Both the position numbers and the translations under genes were made by a program. Positions 8,892 to 18,004 of a DNA stretch of 64,000 bases are shown here, in pieces; the stretch's first letter is position 1; every line of letters begins with the position of its first letter. The DNA lies in assembly GCA_016707115.1 (NCBI GenBank), contig JADJIH010000001.1:682001-746000 (forward strand). The letters run 5' to 3'. Under the pieces are notes generated by a model. The model was not told where the DNA came from, searched no databases, and saw nothing but the letters and a program-made list of their open reading frames with translations. The stretch comes from Ignavibacteriales bacterium (GTDB taxonomy: Bacteria > Bacteroidota > Ignavibacteria > Ignavibacteriales > Ignavibacteriaceae).

Positions 8892-9914
8892 ATGAAAAAA
8901 ATACTAGCGTTCTCCATTTTTATATTTATAATTAGTTCAGTTCAATTTGCACAATCACAGCAAAAATATTCTGAAATAGGAAACCTTAAACTTGTAAATG
9001 GAGATGTACTCGAGAAATGTGTAATTGGGTTCAGGACTTTTGGAAAACTAAATCAAGATTCAAGTAATGCTCTTATCTTTCCAACCTGGTTTGAAGGAAC
9101 AACTGATGATATTACTCGTCTTATTCAAAAGTATAGTTTCTTAGATACAACAAAGTATTTTATAATTGCGATAGATGCTTTGGGAAATGGAGTTTCCTCT
9201 TCTCCATCCAATCATAACGTATATAAGATTAAATCTATTCCCAAGATTACTATTCGCGATATGGTAAACTCCCAGCATAAATTTATTACAGAAAAAATGA
9301 AATTAAACCATCTATTTGGCGCGGTTGGAGGTTCTCTTGGTGCAATGCAAGTTTTGGAATGGTCTATTGCTTATCCAAACTTCATATCTAAAATAGTTGC
9401 TTATGTTGGCACTCCTAAAATGAGCACCTATGATTTACTTTGGATAAATGCTCAACTAAACATTATAGAGGCTGGGAAAAAATATGGAGTCACTGATAAA
9501 GAAATCAGAAAATCTATTGCTATGCTTATGGCTGTAATGGGAAGAACTCCGGACTATTTCGTTGAAAAGATAAAGCGTGAAGATTTTGCAGATTACATTA
9601 AGAAATTTGATAATGAATTTTCAAGCTCATTTACACTTGATGATTATGAATATCAACTTAAAGCAATTTCAAATCATGATATTTCAAAAGAATTTAATGG
9701 ATCGATGGAAGAAACAGCAAAACAAATAAAAGCAAAATTATTTTTTATTATTTCGGAAACAGATTTACTTATTAATCCAACTGAAACTAAACGGTTTGCT
9801 GGACTGACGAAAACAAAAACACTGTTATTGAATAATAACTGCGGACATCTTGCGGTAAGCTGTGAGATTGAAAGATGCAAAAAAGAAATTGCGGATTTTT
9901 TAGATAATGAATAG
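8892..9914 (+). CDS. Exported alpha/beta hydrolase related to homoserine O-acetyltransferase (MetX)
   Basis: The 340-residue protein has a signal peptide (about 1-22, cleavage near QFAQS) and an alpha/beta-hydrolase fold of the MetX type. The nucleophile elbow GGSLGAMQ gives Ser148, and Asp291 (SETDLLI) and His319 (CGHLAV) complete the triad. The early strand motif ALIFPTWFEG and the segment IDALGNG are also MetX-like. True MetX enzymes are cytoplasmic and make O-acetylhomoserine; the leader peptide argues that this one is an exported esterase or acyltransferase instead. The plus-strand gene is alone and convergent with the CoA-binding gene, whose stop is 18 bases away. Function is inferred only at family level. 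Confidence 0.8.
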   Translation: MKKILAFSIFIFIISSVQFAQSQQKYSEIGNLKLVNGDVLEKCVIGFRTFGKLNQDSSNALIFPTWFEGTTDDITRLIQKYSFLDTTKYFIIAIDALGNGVSSSPSNHNVYKIKSIPKITIRDMVNSQHKFITEKMKLNHLFGAVGGSLGAMQVLEWSIAYPNFISKIVAYVGTPKMSTYDLLWINAQLNIIEAGKKYGVTDKEIRKSIAMLMAVMGRTPDYFVEKIKREDFADYIKKFDNEFSSSFTLDDYEYQLKAISNHDISKEFNGSMEETAKQIKAKLFFIISETDLLINPTETKRFAGLTKTKTLLLNNNCGHLAVSCEIERCKKEIADFLDNE

Positions 9915-9932
9915 TTAAAAGCTGTAAGCCAT

Positions 9933-10397
9933 TTAAGAATTAGAATCCATCCTTGGATATTTACCCGTCAATTTATTGATCCACCTGTGAAATTTGTGAA
10001 TTGATTTGACAGGTTCTGCAAACATTAATATACACTCATCGGCAACATAATTAATTCCCTTTTCTTTGCAGAAATTGATTGCATTTTTAGAAGATGAGCC
10101 CTGCTGCATCCAAACATTTTTAATATTCAAATCATTAGCTACATGAATTACTTCCTCGGTTTCGGCAGGGGGTACAATAGTTATAATTCCTTCTATTGGG
10201 TGATCAATTTTAAAAAGTGATGTGTAGAGCTTAATATTATTTGAAAATCCACCGATTCTATTCACAGCGAATACTGTATATCCATTATCCTTAAGATGAT
10301 TATAAACTGAAGCACCAAATCCTTTTCCTGTTCTGGAAACACCGACAACAGCAATATTTTTTAATTCTATAAATGATTTTATTGATTCGCTTTTCAT
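9933..10397 (-). CDS. CoA-binding protein (YccU-like)
   Basis: This is a 154-residue single-domain Rossmann-type protein. It opens with NIAVVGVSRTGKGFG, the nucleotide-binding turn of the CoA_binding_2 family, and continues with YTVFAVNRIGG, IVPPAE and WMQQGSSS, all typical of that family. I chose the ATG at 10397 because AGAGGAAAAAATTT gives a good ribosome binding site; an in-frame ATG at 10427 adds ten residues without one. These stand-alone proteins bind CoA or acyl-CoA, but their cellular role is unclear. It is convergent with the MetX-like gene and divergent from purF. Confidence 0.85.
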   Translation of the reverse strand: MKSESIKSFIELKNIAVVGVSRTGKGFGASVYNHLKDNGYTVFAVNRIGGFSNNIKLYTSLFKIDHPIEGIITIVPPAETEEVIHVANDLNIKNVWMQQGSSSKNAINFCKEKGINYVADECILMFAEPVKSIHKFHRWINKLTGKYPRMDSNS

Positions 10398-10522
10398 AAA
10401 TTTTTTCCTCTGTAAATAGCTTAGCAAAATTACAATTAATTATGTAAAAATTTTAATGAAATTAATCACATTTTAGTTTTACAAAGGCTACATATTGATT
10501 TCATAAAATATCTTCATTTACT

Positions 10523-10530
10523 TAACTTTG
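10523..10530 (+). promoter_or_regulatory. Possible -7 element (TAACTTTG) upstream of purF
   Basis: TAACTTTG matches the TAnnTTTG -7 box used by Bacteroidetes-type primary sigma factors and lies 35 bases before the purF ATG. The nearest upstream TTG (10495-10497) is 25 bases away instead of the expected 19 or so, so only the -7 half is convincing. Confidence 0.3.
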
Positions 10531-10565
10531 TTCGCAAATTATTTACAACTAAATCTTAAGAAAAA

Positions 10566-12047
10566 ATGAATTACGAAGAAGACAAACCTATTTCCTATTG
10601 TGGTATTTTTGGCATATATGGTTCTAATACGGCATCTGCGCAAGCTTATTATGGTTTGCATGCTTTACAACATCGTGGGCAGGAGGCAAGTGGAATCGTA
10701 ACTCGTTCTTTTAATGGAGATAATCGCGCCCACTTTAATATTATAAAAGGTGAAGGTTTAGTGTCTGAAGTTTTCGCTGATCATAACCTGCTTTCGGATT
10801 CTCTTTATGGAGATGCTGCTATTGGTCACAATCGATATTCAACAACAGGCGCTGCTAAATCAAGAAAAAACATTCAGCCATTTATGGTTAATTACAGAAT
10901 GGGAAACCTTGCAATCGGCCATAACGGAAATCTTACAAATGCAAAAGAACTTAGAGAAGAACTGGTTAATGAAGGTGCTATATTTCAGACAACAAGTGAT
11001 ACAGAAGTTATTCTTCATCTGATCGCTCGAAGTAAACTTGATAATCAAATTGATCAGATACTGGAGGCACTTAGAAAAATAGAAGGTGCTTATTGTGTTG
11101 TTATTCTTACTGATGATAAATTAATTGCTGCACGTGATCCACTTGGCTTTCGTCCATTATCCATAGGTAAATTAGAGGATGCAATACTGGTTGCCTCAGA
11201 AACTTGTGCGTTTGATATTCAGCGCGCAGAGTTTTTACGTGAAGTTGAAGCGGGGGAAATGATTGTAATAGATGATGAATCAATAAAAACAAAAGTGATA
11301 AAATCATTCAGAATTAAAGAGATACCTGAACCACAAAAACATTGCGTATTTGAGTACATATATTTTTCACGTCCGGATAGTTTTATATTTGGACATAATG
11401 TTGATAAAATGCGCCGCAGATTAGGTAAAGAGCTTGCGCGAAAACATCCGGTTACTGATCCTGATGGTGAAAGAGTTTATGTAATTAGCGTTCCTGATAG
11501 TTCTAACACAACCGCTTTAGGTTATGCAAGAGAATTAGAAAAACAGGGAATTGATGCACGTTTAGAAATTGGTTTGATTAGAAGTCACTATATTGGAAGA
11601 ACTTTTATACAGCCCGGACAAACAAACCGTGAAACCGGAGTTAGAATAAAATTCAATATCGTAAAAGGTGTTCTTGAAGGAAGAACAATTGTTGTAGTTG
11701 ATGATTCGATAGTTAGAGGAACAACATCAAAACAGTTAGTTCATCTACTAAAGGAAGCAAATCCTAAATCCATTCACCTAAGAATATCATCCCCACCGAT
11801 TATGCACCCATGTTTTTATGGGATGGATTTTCCTAGCAGCCAGGAATTAATTGCATTTCAAAAGAATGGCAATATCGAAGAGATAAAAAAGTATCTTGAA
11901 GTAGATAGCTTAGAATACTTAACTATCGATGAATTGTTGGAAGCAGTTTCTGAAGCAGGCAAAGATAATTTTTGCACAGCTTGTTTTTCGGGAAGATATC
12001 CGACTAATGTAGATACCAACTTCAAGAAGGAGATGTATGAAGTTTAA
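10566..12047 (+). CDS. purF: Amidophosphoribosyltransferase
   Basis: PurF catalyses the first step of purine synthesis, making phosphoribosylamine from PRPP and glutamine in the cytoplasm. The N-terminal glutamine amidotransferase domain starts with a short propeptide of 11 residues before the nucleophile Cys12 (SYCGIFG), as in the Bacillus-type enzyme. The C-terminal phosphoribosyltransferase domain has the PRPP loop VVVDDSIVRGTT. Cys260, Cys416, Cys470 and Cys473 (the last two in FCTAC) match the four ligands of the [4Fe-4S] cluster of that class. Length 493 is normal. The 3' end overlaps the following subtilase gene by 11 bases. No other pur gene is nearby. Confidence 0.97.
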   Translation: MNYEEDKPISYCGIFGIYGSNTASAQAYYGLHALQHRGQEASGIVTRSFNGDNRAHFNIIKGEGLVSEVFADHNLLSDSLYGDAAIGHNRYSTTGAAKSRKNIQPFMVNYRMGNLAIGHNGNLTNAKELREELVNEGAIFQTTSDTEVILHLIARSKLDNQIDQILEALRKIEGAYCVVILTDDKLIAARDPLGFRPLSIGKLEDAILVASETCAFDIQRAEFLREVEAGEMIVIDDESIKTKVIKSFRIKEIPEPQKHCVFEYIYFSRPDSFIFGHNVDKMRRRLGKELARKHPVTDPDGERVYVISVPDSSNTTALGYARELEKQGIDARLEIGLIRSHYIGRTFIQPGQTNRETGVRIKFNIVKGVLEGRTIVVVDDSIVRGTTSKQLVHLLKEANPKSIHLRISSPPIMHPCFYGMDFPSSQELIAFQKNGNIEEIKKYLEVDSLEYLTIDELLEAVSEAGKDNFCTACFSGRYPTNVDTNFKKEMYEV

Positions 12048-15000
12048 TCAGTTTCTTATTCTCGCCTCATTAATTTTATTAACCATCCCATCATTTGCAC
12101 AAACAACATACTTTATTAAATATAAAAGTAATGTGCCGATTGATATTGTTGACTCAAAAATATCTGATCAGATAATTTCAAATTCAATTGGTGATAGACC
12201 AGTTTCGCTACCAAGCTATAATGTAGATTATCTTGCAAAAGGGTTGGGAAGGGGAGACGAAGTACTTGGAAGAATTGTTAAGGTGAACTTTTCAGAAAAT
12301 GTTGATGAAGCAAATTTTACTTCTATGCTTTCTTCGGATAATGATATTGAGTACATACAAAAATCTACAAACTACCAGTTAGATATTGTTCCAAATGATA
12401 GTTTAATATCTCAGCAGTGGGCATTACAAAAAATAAAAGCATTTGATGCCTGGGACATCGCTCAAGGAGTTGATACTGTTTTATTAGGAATTATTGATAC
12501 TGGAATTGATTATGATCATCCTGATTTGGCAAATAAAATTTTTGTTAATTCTGGTGAAACTGGTACAGATCAATTTGGTAATGATAAAAAAAGTAATGGA
12601 GTTGATGATGATGGAAATGGTTTTATTGATGATTATCGTGGTTGGGATTTTACTGATAGAGTCGGTTTTCCATTTGATTCCACCGGTGGTGATTATTTAA
12701 ATTGGGATAATGATCCTTTTGATGATCAAGGACACGGAACTTATATTTCTGGCATAGCTGGCGCTGAATCAAATAATCTTTATGGGATTTCAGGTGCTGC
12801 GCCAAAAATTAAATTATTAACTCTCAGGGCTTTTGATCCAGGCGGATATGGAGAAGAAGATGATGTTGCAGCTGCAATATTGTATGCAGTAGTTATGGGT
12901 TCTAAAGTAATCAATATGAGTTTTGGTGATAATGCTTTTTCATACGTCTTAAGAGATGTAATTCGTTATGCTTATTCACAAAATGTTGTTTTGATTGCTA
13001 GTGCTGGCAACTCAGGTTCCAGTGCTCCACATTATCCTTCAGGTTATTCTGAAGTAATTTGCGTAGGTAATTCAACTCAGGAAGATTATGTTGCAGGTAG
13101 TTCAAATTACGGTTCAACAATCGATTTAGTTGCCCCAGGTTCACTTATAATGACGACTGCTAAAAATTCTGGTTACGCTATTATCAGTGGAACTTCTGCT
13201 TCGGCACCATTTGTATCTGCCGCTGCTTGCTTAGTTTTATCCAAGCAAAGTTTTACTAACGAAGAAATTAAACAAATATTAAAATCAACTTCAGATGATA
13301 TTGGTGAATCTGGCTGGGATTTAAGAAGTGGTGCAGGAAGATTAAATCTTCTTAAAGCTCTTTCAGTTACTGCACCTTCAATAATTAAATTTCATACACC
13401 AACTCAGGACTTTGCAACATCAGGAAATAATATTACAATTGTTGCCTCAGTCCTTTCTCCCTACTTTACAAATTATAGTTTGGAAGTGGGAACAGGTTTT
13501 AATCCAACCGATTGGCTGCCTCTAATTACAAATAGTCTTACTCAAATTTCTAATCAGGAAATTTTTAATTTAAATGTTAGTGGTTATTCAGATTCAGTTT
13601 ATACTTTAAGATTGATTGTTAATCAAACTACTGGTAGAACTCTTGAGGAACGTATTAATTTTCATATCGATAGGACAGCACCGGTAACTGAATTGATTTC
13701 TGTGATTCCAGCATTCTATGGTGATAAAGCAACAGTCATCGCAGCGATGTATACAGATGATCCGTCGGTAGTAAAAATGTATTATCGTGTATTTGGTGAA
13801 CCCCAGTTTAATTTTGTAACCTTAGATGGATTCACTATTAACAATCAGTTCGTAAAATCACTCCATTATGGTTTCATTCCGAAAGATCTAGCTAGTCAGA
13901 ATACTTTATATGAAATATATTTTGAGGCTGAAAATCTTGTAGGACTAAAATCTGAGGTAAAGAATAATGGTGAATATTTTATCCTCCCAACAACTTATAA
14001 CGCTGAAATATCAACCGAATATAAATTAGCATATACATTACCTGCCGGAAGTATATTTGAAAAATCACTTTCTTTGATCTCAAGTAATGCTGATAACATA
14101 ATTCTTAGAACTAATTCAAACCCTAAAGTTTCTTCAATTTATAATTTTGAGAATGATACATTTACGTTAATTGATTCGCTGAATGAAAAGATCGTTAAAG
14201 ATGTGGGAGATTTTAATGGAAATGGATTGACAGATTTATTAAACTATTTTGTTCGTGATGGATTTATAGATGAACAGACATCTATAAATTCATCAACATT
14301 TACACAAAAATATTCAAACACTGGTAGTAAGTTTTGGCCAATAATTGCTAGTGATGTTGATGCAGATGGAATAGTAGAAGTATTTTCAGTTCAAAATGAT
14401 TCGACTGTCGAGGTTTGGGAAGTGCAATCAAATCTAAACCTTACTAAAGTTGCAACTTTGAAGAATTTTACTCCTGTTGGTTTTGGTGGTAATATTATCA
14501 ACTCCCCAAATGCTGTAGTTGATGATATTGATGGTGATGGGATAAGTGAATTCTGGATGATTGATCAGGATGGTGATATTTATAGCTATAAGATCATTGG
14601 TAATAACCAATTCGCTGAACAATATGTGATTCCAACTCAATTCCTTGGTTCCTCAGCTTACCTTACAAGCGGAGATTTTGATGGAGATGGTAAAAACGAG
14701 TTAGCTGTTTTGCTTCATTCAATTGATGAATTGGATGTTTCGCCATTCTATCGCTTGGTTATTTTCAATCTTACTGGTAATTCAGTAAACTTTATTATGG
14801 ATAAAGCATTAATTGATGCTTCAACTGAATTCAATAATGCATTTAGAAAATCAGAAAACAGTATAAGATTGAACGATCTTGACAATGATGGTGATGATGA
14901 ATTGATCTTATTTGTTTTTCCTTATGCTTATATTTTTCAAAGAGATTTTAGCGATAATAAAATTATTGCATACAAAGAGAACATTAATTCAAATTCAATT

Positions 15001-16251
15001 TTTATTGGTGACTTAAACAATAACGGAATAAATGAAGTTGCTTTCCCAAATAATAATGAAATTGAGTTTTTTGAATTTTCGTTTTCGAATCAAGCCTCCA
15101 CTCCTCATAATGTTTTAGGATTTAGCAAAGACTCAATCAGTATTCAACTAAATTGGAGCGGTTTAGCAGAAAGATTTTACATTTACAAAGGACTCGATGC
15201 CTCCAATTTAGAATTAATTGATTCCTTGGTTTTTGAACCATCATATCTTGATATAAATGTTCAGAAGAACAAAACATATTATTATGCAGTCAAATCATAT
15301 GATCCAGTAAAGGTTGAACCACTTTCAGGATTGAGTAATATAATTGAAGTTTATTCTCATACACCAGCACTACCAATTACTGCTGTCAGCAACAGTAACA
15401 GGAGTGTTATAGTTAAATTTTCTGAAAAAATGAAAAACACAATTGAGAACCTTCAATCATTTGAGATTCCAACTGTTGGATATCCTAATTCAATTACTCC
15501 GAATAATCAATACTCATACCTGCTTTCATTTAATGAAAATCTTCCAGATGGAGAATTGAACGTAATTATTAAGGACATAAAAGATTTTTATAATTCACCA
15601 ATTGCGACAGACACTTTGGCTTTTTCGGTATCACCTTTACCGGAAATTCAGTCTTTTTATGTTACTTCATTTGAAGTAGTTAATGCTTATAAAATAAAAG
15701 TTAGTTTTAATTTTGGTGTAGATCAGCTATCTGCACAAGACCTTAATAATTATATTTTTACCCCCGATAATAAAGTTTCATCAGTATCAATAGATCCGAA
15801 TGATTCTAAAACTATTTACCTGGATCTAACTAATCAGAAACCAATTGGATCAATAGGGAAGGAGTACGTTCTTAGAATAAATAATCTTCAATCTGATGTA
15901 ATAAGCGGAAGTGTTTTTATAAACAGCGGTGCAGGTAGTTATTTGGTACTTTCATCTTTCGCAAAAGATCTTTCTGATGTTTATGTTTATCCTAATCCAA
16001 CAAAAGAAGGAACTGAAAAGATTACTTTTGCTAACTTACCCCAGAGAGCAAAGATTACTATCTGGTCTATTGATGGAATTATGATCAATGAATTTGAAGA
16101 AACTGATGGTAATGGCGGTGTTGATTATAGTTTAATTGATTTGAGCGGAAATAAAATATCAACTGGAATTTACTTTTATCGAATTGTTCAGCTTGATGAA
16201 ATGCGTAATGAAGGTGAAGAAAAGCTTGGTAAGTTTGCAGTTGTAAGATGA
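12037..16251 (+). CDS. Secreted subtilisin-like (S8) protease with T9SS-type C-terminal domain
   Basis: The 1404-residue protein has a signal peptide (cleaved near FAQ, residue 21), a prodomain-like region to about 120, and an S8 catalytic domain with Asp154 (GIIDTG), His233 (QGHGT), oxyanion Asn325 (AGNSG) and Ser387 (SGTSAS). An acidic insert at about 185-230 looks calcium-binding. Residues about 445-650 are Ig-like. At about 720-1020 come several FG-GAP-like repeats with DxDxDG cores (DFNGNG, DVDADG, DIDGDG, DFDGDG, DLDNDG, DLNNNG), probably a propeller. Fn3-like and Ig-like parts follow, and the last 75 residues (VYPNPT and STGIYFYRI) are a type A sorting domain. It is predicted to be exported by the Por/T9SS route. 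It overlaps purF by 11 and pgsA by 4 bases. Confidence 0.93.
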   Translation: MKFNQFLILASLILLTIPSFAQTTYFIKYKSNVPIDIVDSKISDQIISNSIGDRPVSLPSYNVDYLAKGLGRGDEVLGRIVKVNFSENVDEANFTSMLSSDNDIEYIQKSTNYQLDIVPNDSLISQQWALQKIKAFDAWDIAQGVDTVLLGIIDTGIDYDHPDLANKIFVNSGETGTDQFGNDKKSNGVDDDGNGFIDDYRGWDFTDRVGFPFDSTGGDYLNWDNDPFDDQGHGTYISGIAGAESNNLYGISGAAPKIKLLTLRAFDPGGYGEEDDVAAAILYAVVMGSKVINMSFGDNAFSYVLRDVIRYAYSQNVVLIASAGNSGSSAPHYPSGYSEVICVGNSTQEDYVAGSSNYGSTIDLVAPGSLIMTTAKNSGYAIISGTSASAPFVSAAACLVLSKQSFTNEEIKQILKSTSDDIGESGWDLRSGAGRLNLLKALSVTAPSIIKFHTPTQDFATSGNNITIVASVLSPYFTNYSLEVGTGFNPTDWLPLITNSLTQISNQEIFNLNVSGYSDSVYTLRLIVNQTTGRTLEERINFHIDRTAPVTELISVIPAFYGDKATVIAAMYTDDPSVVKMYYRVFGEPQFNFVTLDGFTINNQFVKSLHYGFIPKDLASQNTLYEIYFEAENLVGLKSEVKNNGEYFILPTTYNAEISTEYKLAYTLPAGSIFEKSLSLISSNADNIILRTNSNPKVSSIYNFENDTFTLIDSLNEKIVKDVGDFNGNGLTDLLNYFVRDGFIDEQTSINSSTFTQKYSNTGSKFWPIIASDVDADGIVEVFSVQNDSTVEVWEVQSNLNLTKVATLKNFTPVGFGGNIINSPNAVVDDIDGDGISEFWMIDQDGDIYSYKIIGNNQFAEQYVIPTQFLGSSAYLTSGDFDGDGKNELAVLLHSIDELDVSPFYRLVIFNLTGNSVNFIMDKALIDASTEFNNAFRKSENSIRLNDLDNDGDDELILFVFPYAYIFQRDFSDNKIIAYKENINSNSIFIGDLNNNGINEVAFPNNNEIEFFEFSFSNQASTPHNVLGFSKDSISIQLNWSGLAERFYIYKGLDASNLELIDSLVFEPSYLDINVQKNKTYYYAVKSYDPVKVEPLSGLSNIIEVYSHTPALPITAVSNSNRSVIVKFSEKMKNTIENLQSFEIPTVGYPNSITPNNQYSYLLSFNENLPDGELNVIIKDIKDFYNSPIATDTLAFSVSPLPEIQSFYVTSFEVVNAYKIKVSFNFGVDQLSAQDLNNYIFTPDNKVSSVSIDPNDSKTIYLDLTNQKPIGSIGKEYVLRINNLQSDVISGSVFINSGAGSYLVLSSFAKDLSDVYVYPNPTKEGTEKITFANLPQRAKITIWSIDGIMINEFEETDGNGGVDYSLIDLSGNKISTGIYFYRIVQLDEMRNEGEEKLGKFAVVR

Positions 16252-16820
16252 AATTTAGCAGAAAAGAAATATTTACAATATCAAATGGTATTAGTTTCCT
16301 TAGGTTCCTGCTAGTAATTCCATTGTGGTTTTTATTAGATAATTATGAATCACAATCTGTTAGATATTTAACTTTTGCACTCTGTGTTTTTGCAGCCGCA
16401 ACAGATATGCTGGATGGATATCTTGCAAGAAAATTAAACCAGGTTACAGAAGTTGGGAAAATAATTGATCCTCTTGCAGATAAAACTGCGATGGCTGTTG
16501 TTGTTATAAAACTATTTCTAATTAATGAGATTTCTACTTTTTACTTTCTTACTATTATATTAAGAGATCTAATAATATTTATCGGCGGATTATTTGTGTC
16601 TAAAAAACTAGGTAGAGTTCTTCCATCCAATAAGCTTGGAAAGCTAACAGTGTTATTTATTGGTTCGGTTGTACTAATGATATTAATTGGAATTAATCGC
16701 GAAAACATAATTTATCAGTTTATTTATATTTTAAGTATAGTATTAATGTATGCATCATTATTAGCATACATATATAGAGCAATGGAATTTATAAAGAAAA
16801 AGAAAAATGAGTCTATTTAA
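16248..16820 (+). CDS. pgsA: CDP-diacylglycerol-glycerol-3-phosphate 3-phosphatidyltransferase
   Basis: This is an integral membrane enzyme of 190 residues that makes phosphatidylglycerophosphate, the precursor of phosphatidylglycerol. The CDP-alcohol phosphatidyltransferase motif D-x2-DG-x2-AR-x8-G-x3-D-x3-D is complete: Asp53, Asp56-Gly57, Ala60-Arg61, Gly70, Asp74, Asp78. Several hydrophobic helices follow. Because the family shares this motif, another CDP-alcohol transferase is possible, but length and the N-terminal NGISFLRFLL sequence fit PgsA best. The gene overlaps the subtilase by 4 bases (ATGA) and ftsY by 14 bases, so all three are probably translated from one message. Confidence 0.9.
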   Translation: MKFSRKEIFTISNGISFLRFLLVIPLWFLLDNYESQSVRYLTFALCVFAAATDMLDGYLARKLNQVTEVGKIIDPLADKTAMAVVVIKLFLINEISTFYFLTIILRDLIIFIGGLFVSKKLGRVLPSNKLGKLTVLFIGSVVLMILIGINRENIIYQFIYILSIVLMYASLLAYIYRAMEFIKKKKNESI

Positions 16821-17736
16821 GAATTTTAACTTCAACAAATTAAAAGAAGGTCTTAGTAAAACACGTGATAAAATTGTTAATTCCATTACTGAAACAGTTA
16901 CTGGGAAAGCAGTAATTGATGAATTAACTTTAGATCAGATTGAAGAAATTTTACTTGGTTCAGATATTGGGTTTGACACAACTGAAAAGATCATTGAATC
17001 TGTGAAAAGAAATCTTAAATCTGAAAGAGATCGTTCCGGTGAGAAAATAATAGATTTAATAAAAAAGGAGTTAACAGACGTTTTATCAATCAAGAATTAT
17101 GATAGTAAAGAATTATCCTTAAATAAACCTTACATTATTTTGATTGTTGGTGTAAATGGAGTGGGGAAGACAACTACAATAGGGAAATTAGCAAATAATT
17201 ATAAAAAGATTGGTAAGAAAGTAATTGTGGGTGCAGCCGATACATTCCGCGCTGCTGCAAATGAGCAATTAGAAATTTGGGCAAAACGTGCCGATGTCGA
17301 TATTATTCAAAGTACACAAGGTACCGATCCATCGTCTGTAGTTTTCGAAACTGTTAAAAAATCAATCGATCAAAATTATGATGTAGTACTTATTGATACA
17401 GCAGGACGATTACATAATAAAATAAATCTTATGAGTGAACTGGATAAAATAAGAAGAGTAATTAAAAAATTGCTCCCAGAAGCTCCTCATGAAACCTTGT
17501 TAATTGTTGATGCTAATACTGGACAGAATGCCATTTTACAAGCAGAAGAATTTTCTAAGGTTACTGCCATATCTGGGTTGGTGATAACAAAATTAGATGG
17601 TACAGCAAAAGGCGGTGTTGTTTTTCAAATTGTTGCCAAGCAAAATATTCCTGTAAGATTTATTGGTATCGGTGAAGGAATCGATGACCTTCAAGAATTT
17701 GATTCAATCTCATTTGTCGAGGCTATTTTTAATTAA
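16807..17736 (+). CDS. ftsY: Signal recognition particle receptor FtsY
   Basis: FtsY is the membrane-associated GTPase that receives SRP-ribosome complexes for co-translational insertion. The NG domain is complete: a four-helix N domain (about 1-100), G1 GVNGVGKTT (115-123), ADTFRAAA, DTAGR, TKLDGTAKGG and the closing GIGE-DL-F sequence. At 309 residues it lacks the long acidic A domain of E. coli FtsY, as in many other bacteria. It is distinguished from Ffh by the absence of an M domain. It overlaps pgsA by 14 bases. Confidence 0.96.
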   Translation: MSLFKNFNFNKLKEGLSKTRDKIVNSITETVTGKAVIDELTLDQIEEILLGSDIGFDTTEKIIESVKRNLKSERDRSGEKIIDLIKKELTDVLSIKNYDSKELSLNKPYIILIVGVNGVGKTTTIGKLANNYKKIGKKVIVGAADTFRAAANEQLEIWAKRADVDIIQSTQGTDPSSVVFETVKKSIDQNYDVVLIDTAGRLHNKINLMSELDKIRRVIKKLLPEAPHETLLIVDANTGQNAILQAEEFSKVTAISGLVITKLDGTAKGGVVFQIVAKQNIPVRFIGIGEGIDDLQEFDSISFVEAIFN

Positions 17737-17746
17737 GGTTTTAACT

Positions 17747-17950
17747 ATGTTAATGAAAAAACCACATCATAGAATTTTCGATTACCCTTCAAGATTTTAC
17801 AAACCTGAGCAAGACCCGCAGGAGAAATTAAAAAAGAAATTAGGTTTTCAGAGTTATAGAAAATTTAAACCAAGAAAGAAGAATCCGATAATATGGATTG
17901 TATTTATAATTGCGATCATCTTTATAATAATTAAATTAAGTGGTAGGTGA
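17747..17950 (+). CDS. Small tail-anchored membrane protein
   Basis: The 67-residue protein has a basic, proline- and tyrosine-containing cytoplasmic part (HHRIFDYPSRFY, then KLKKKLGFQSYRKFKPRKK) and a single C-terminal hydrophobic helix (IIWIVFIIAIIFIII), followed by only a few residues. I start it at the ATG at 17747, ten bases after the ftsY stop, with AAGG as a weak ribosome binding site; an ATG at 17753 is equally possible. A longer reading that starts inside ftsY is unlikely. No known family is recognised. The position at the end of the pgsA-ftsY cluster hints at a link to membrane biogenesis, which is inference. Confidence 0.65.
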   Translation: MLMKKPHHRIFDYPSRFYKPEQDPQEKLKKKLGFQSYRKFKPRKKNPIIWIVFIIAIIFIIIKLSGR

Positions 17951-18004
17951 TTGAATAGTAAATAAGTTAGTTTACATAATATACATTATCGGACACATTT
18001 GAAT

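Noticed and set aside
17663..17746. Longer version of the small protein starting inside ftsY
   Set aside because: The added residues would overlap the ftsY C-terminus in another frame and do not form a domain; the ATG at 17747 fits the spacing.
17951..18004. Terminator between the convergent small-protein and CLC genes
   Set aside because: Only a 5-bp GTAAA/TTTAC arm pair is present, with no T-tract on either side.
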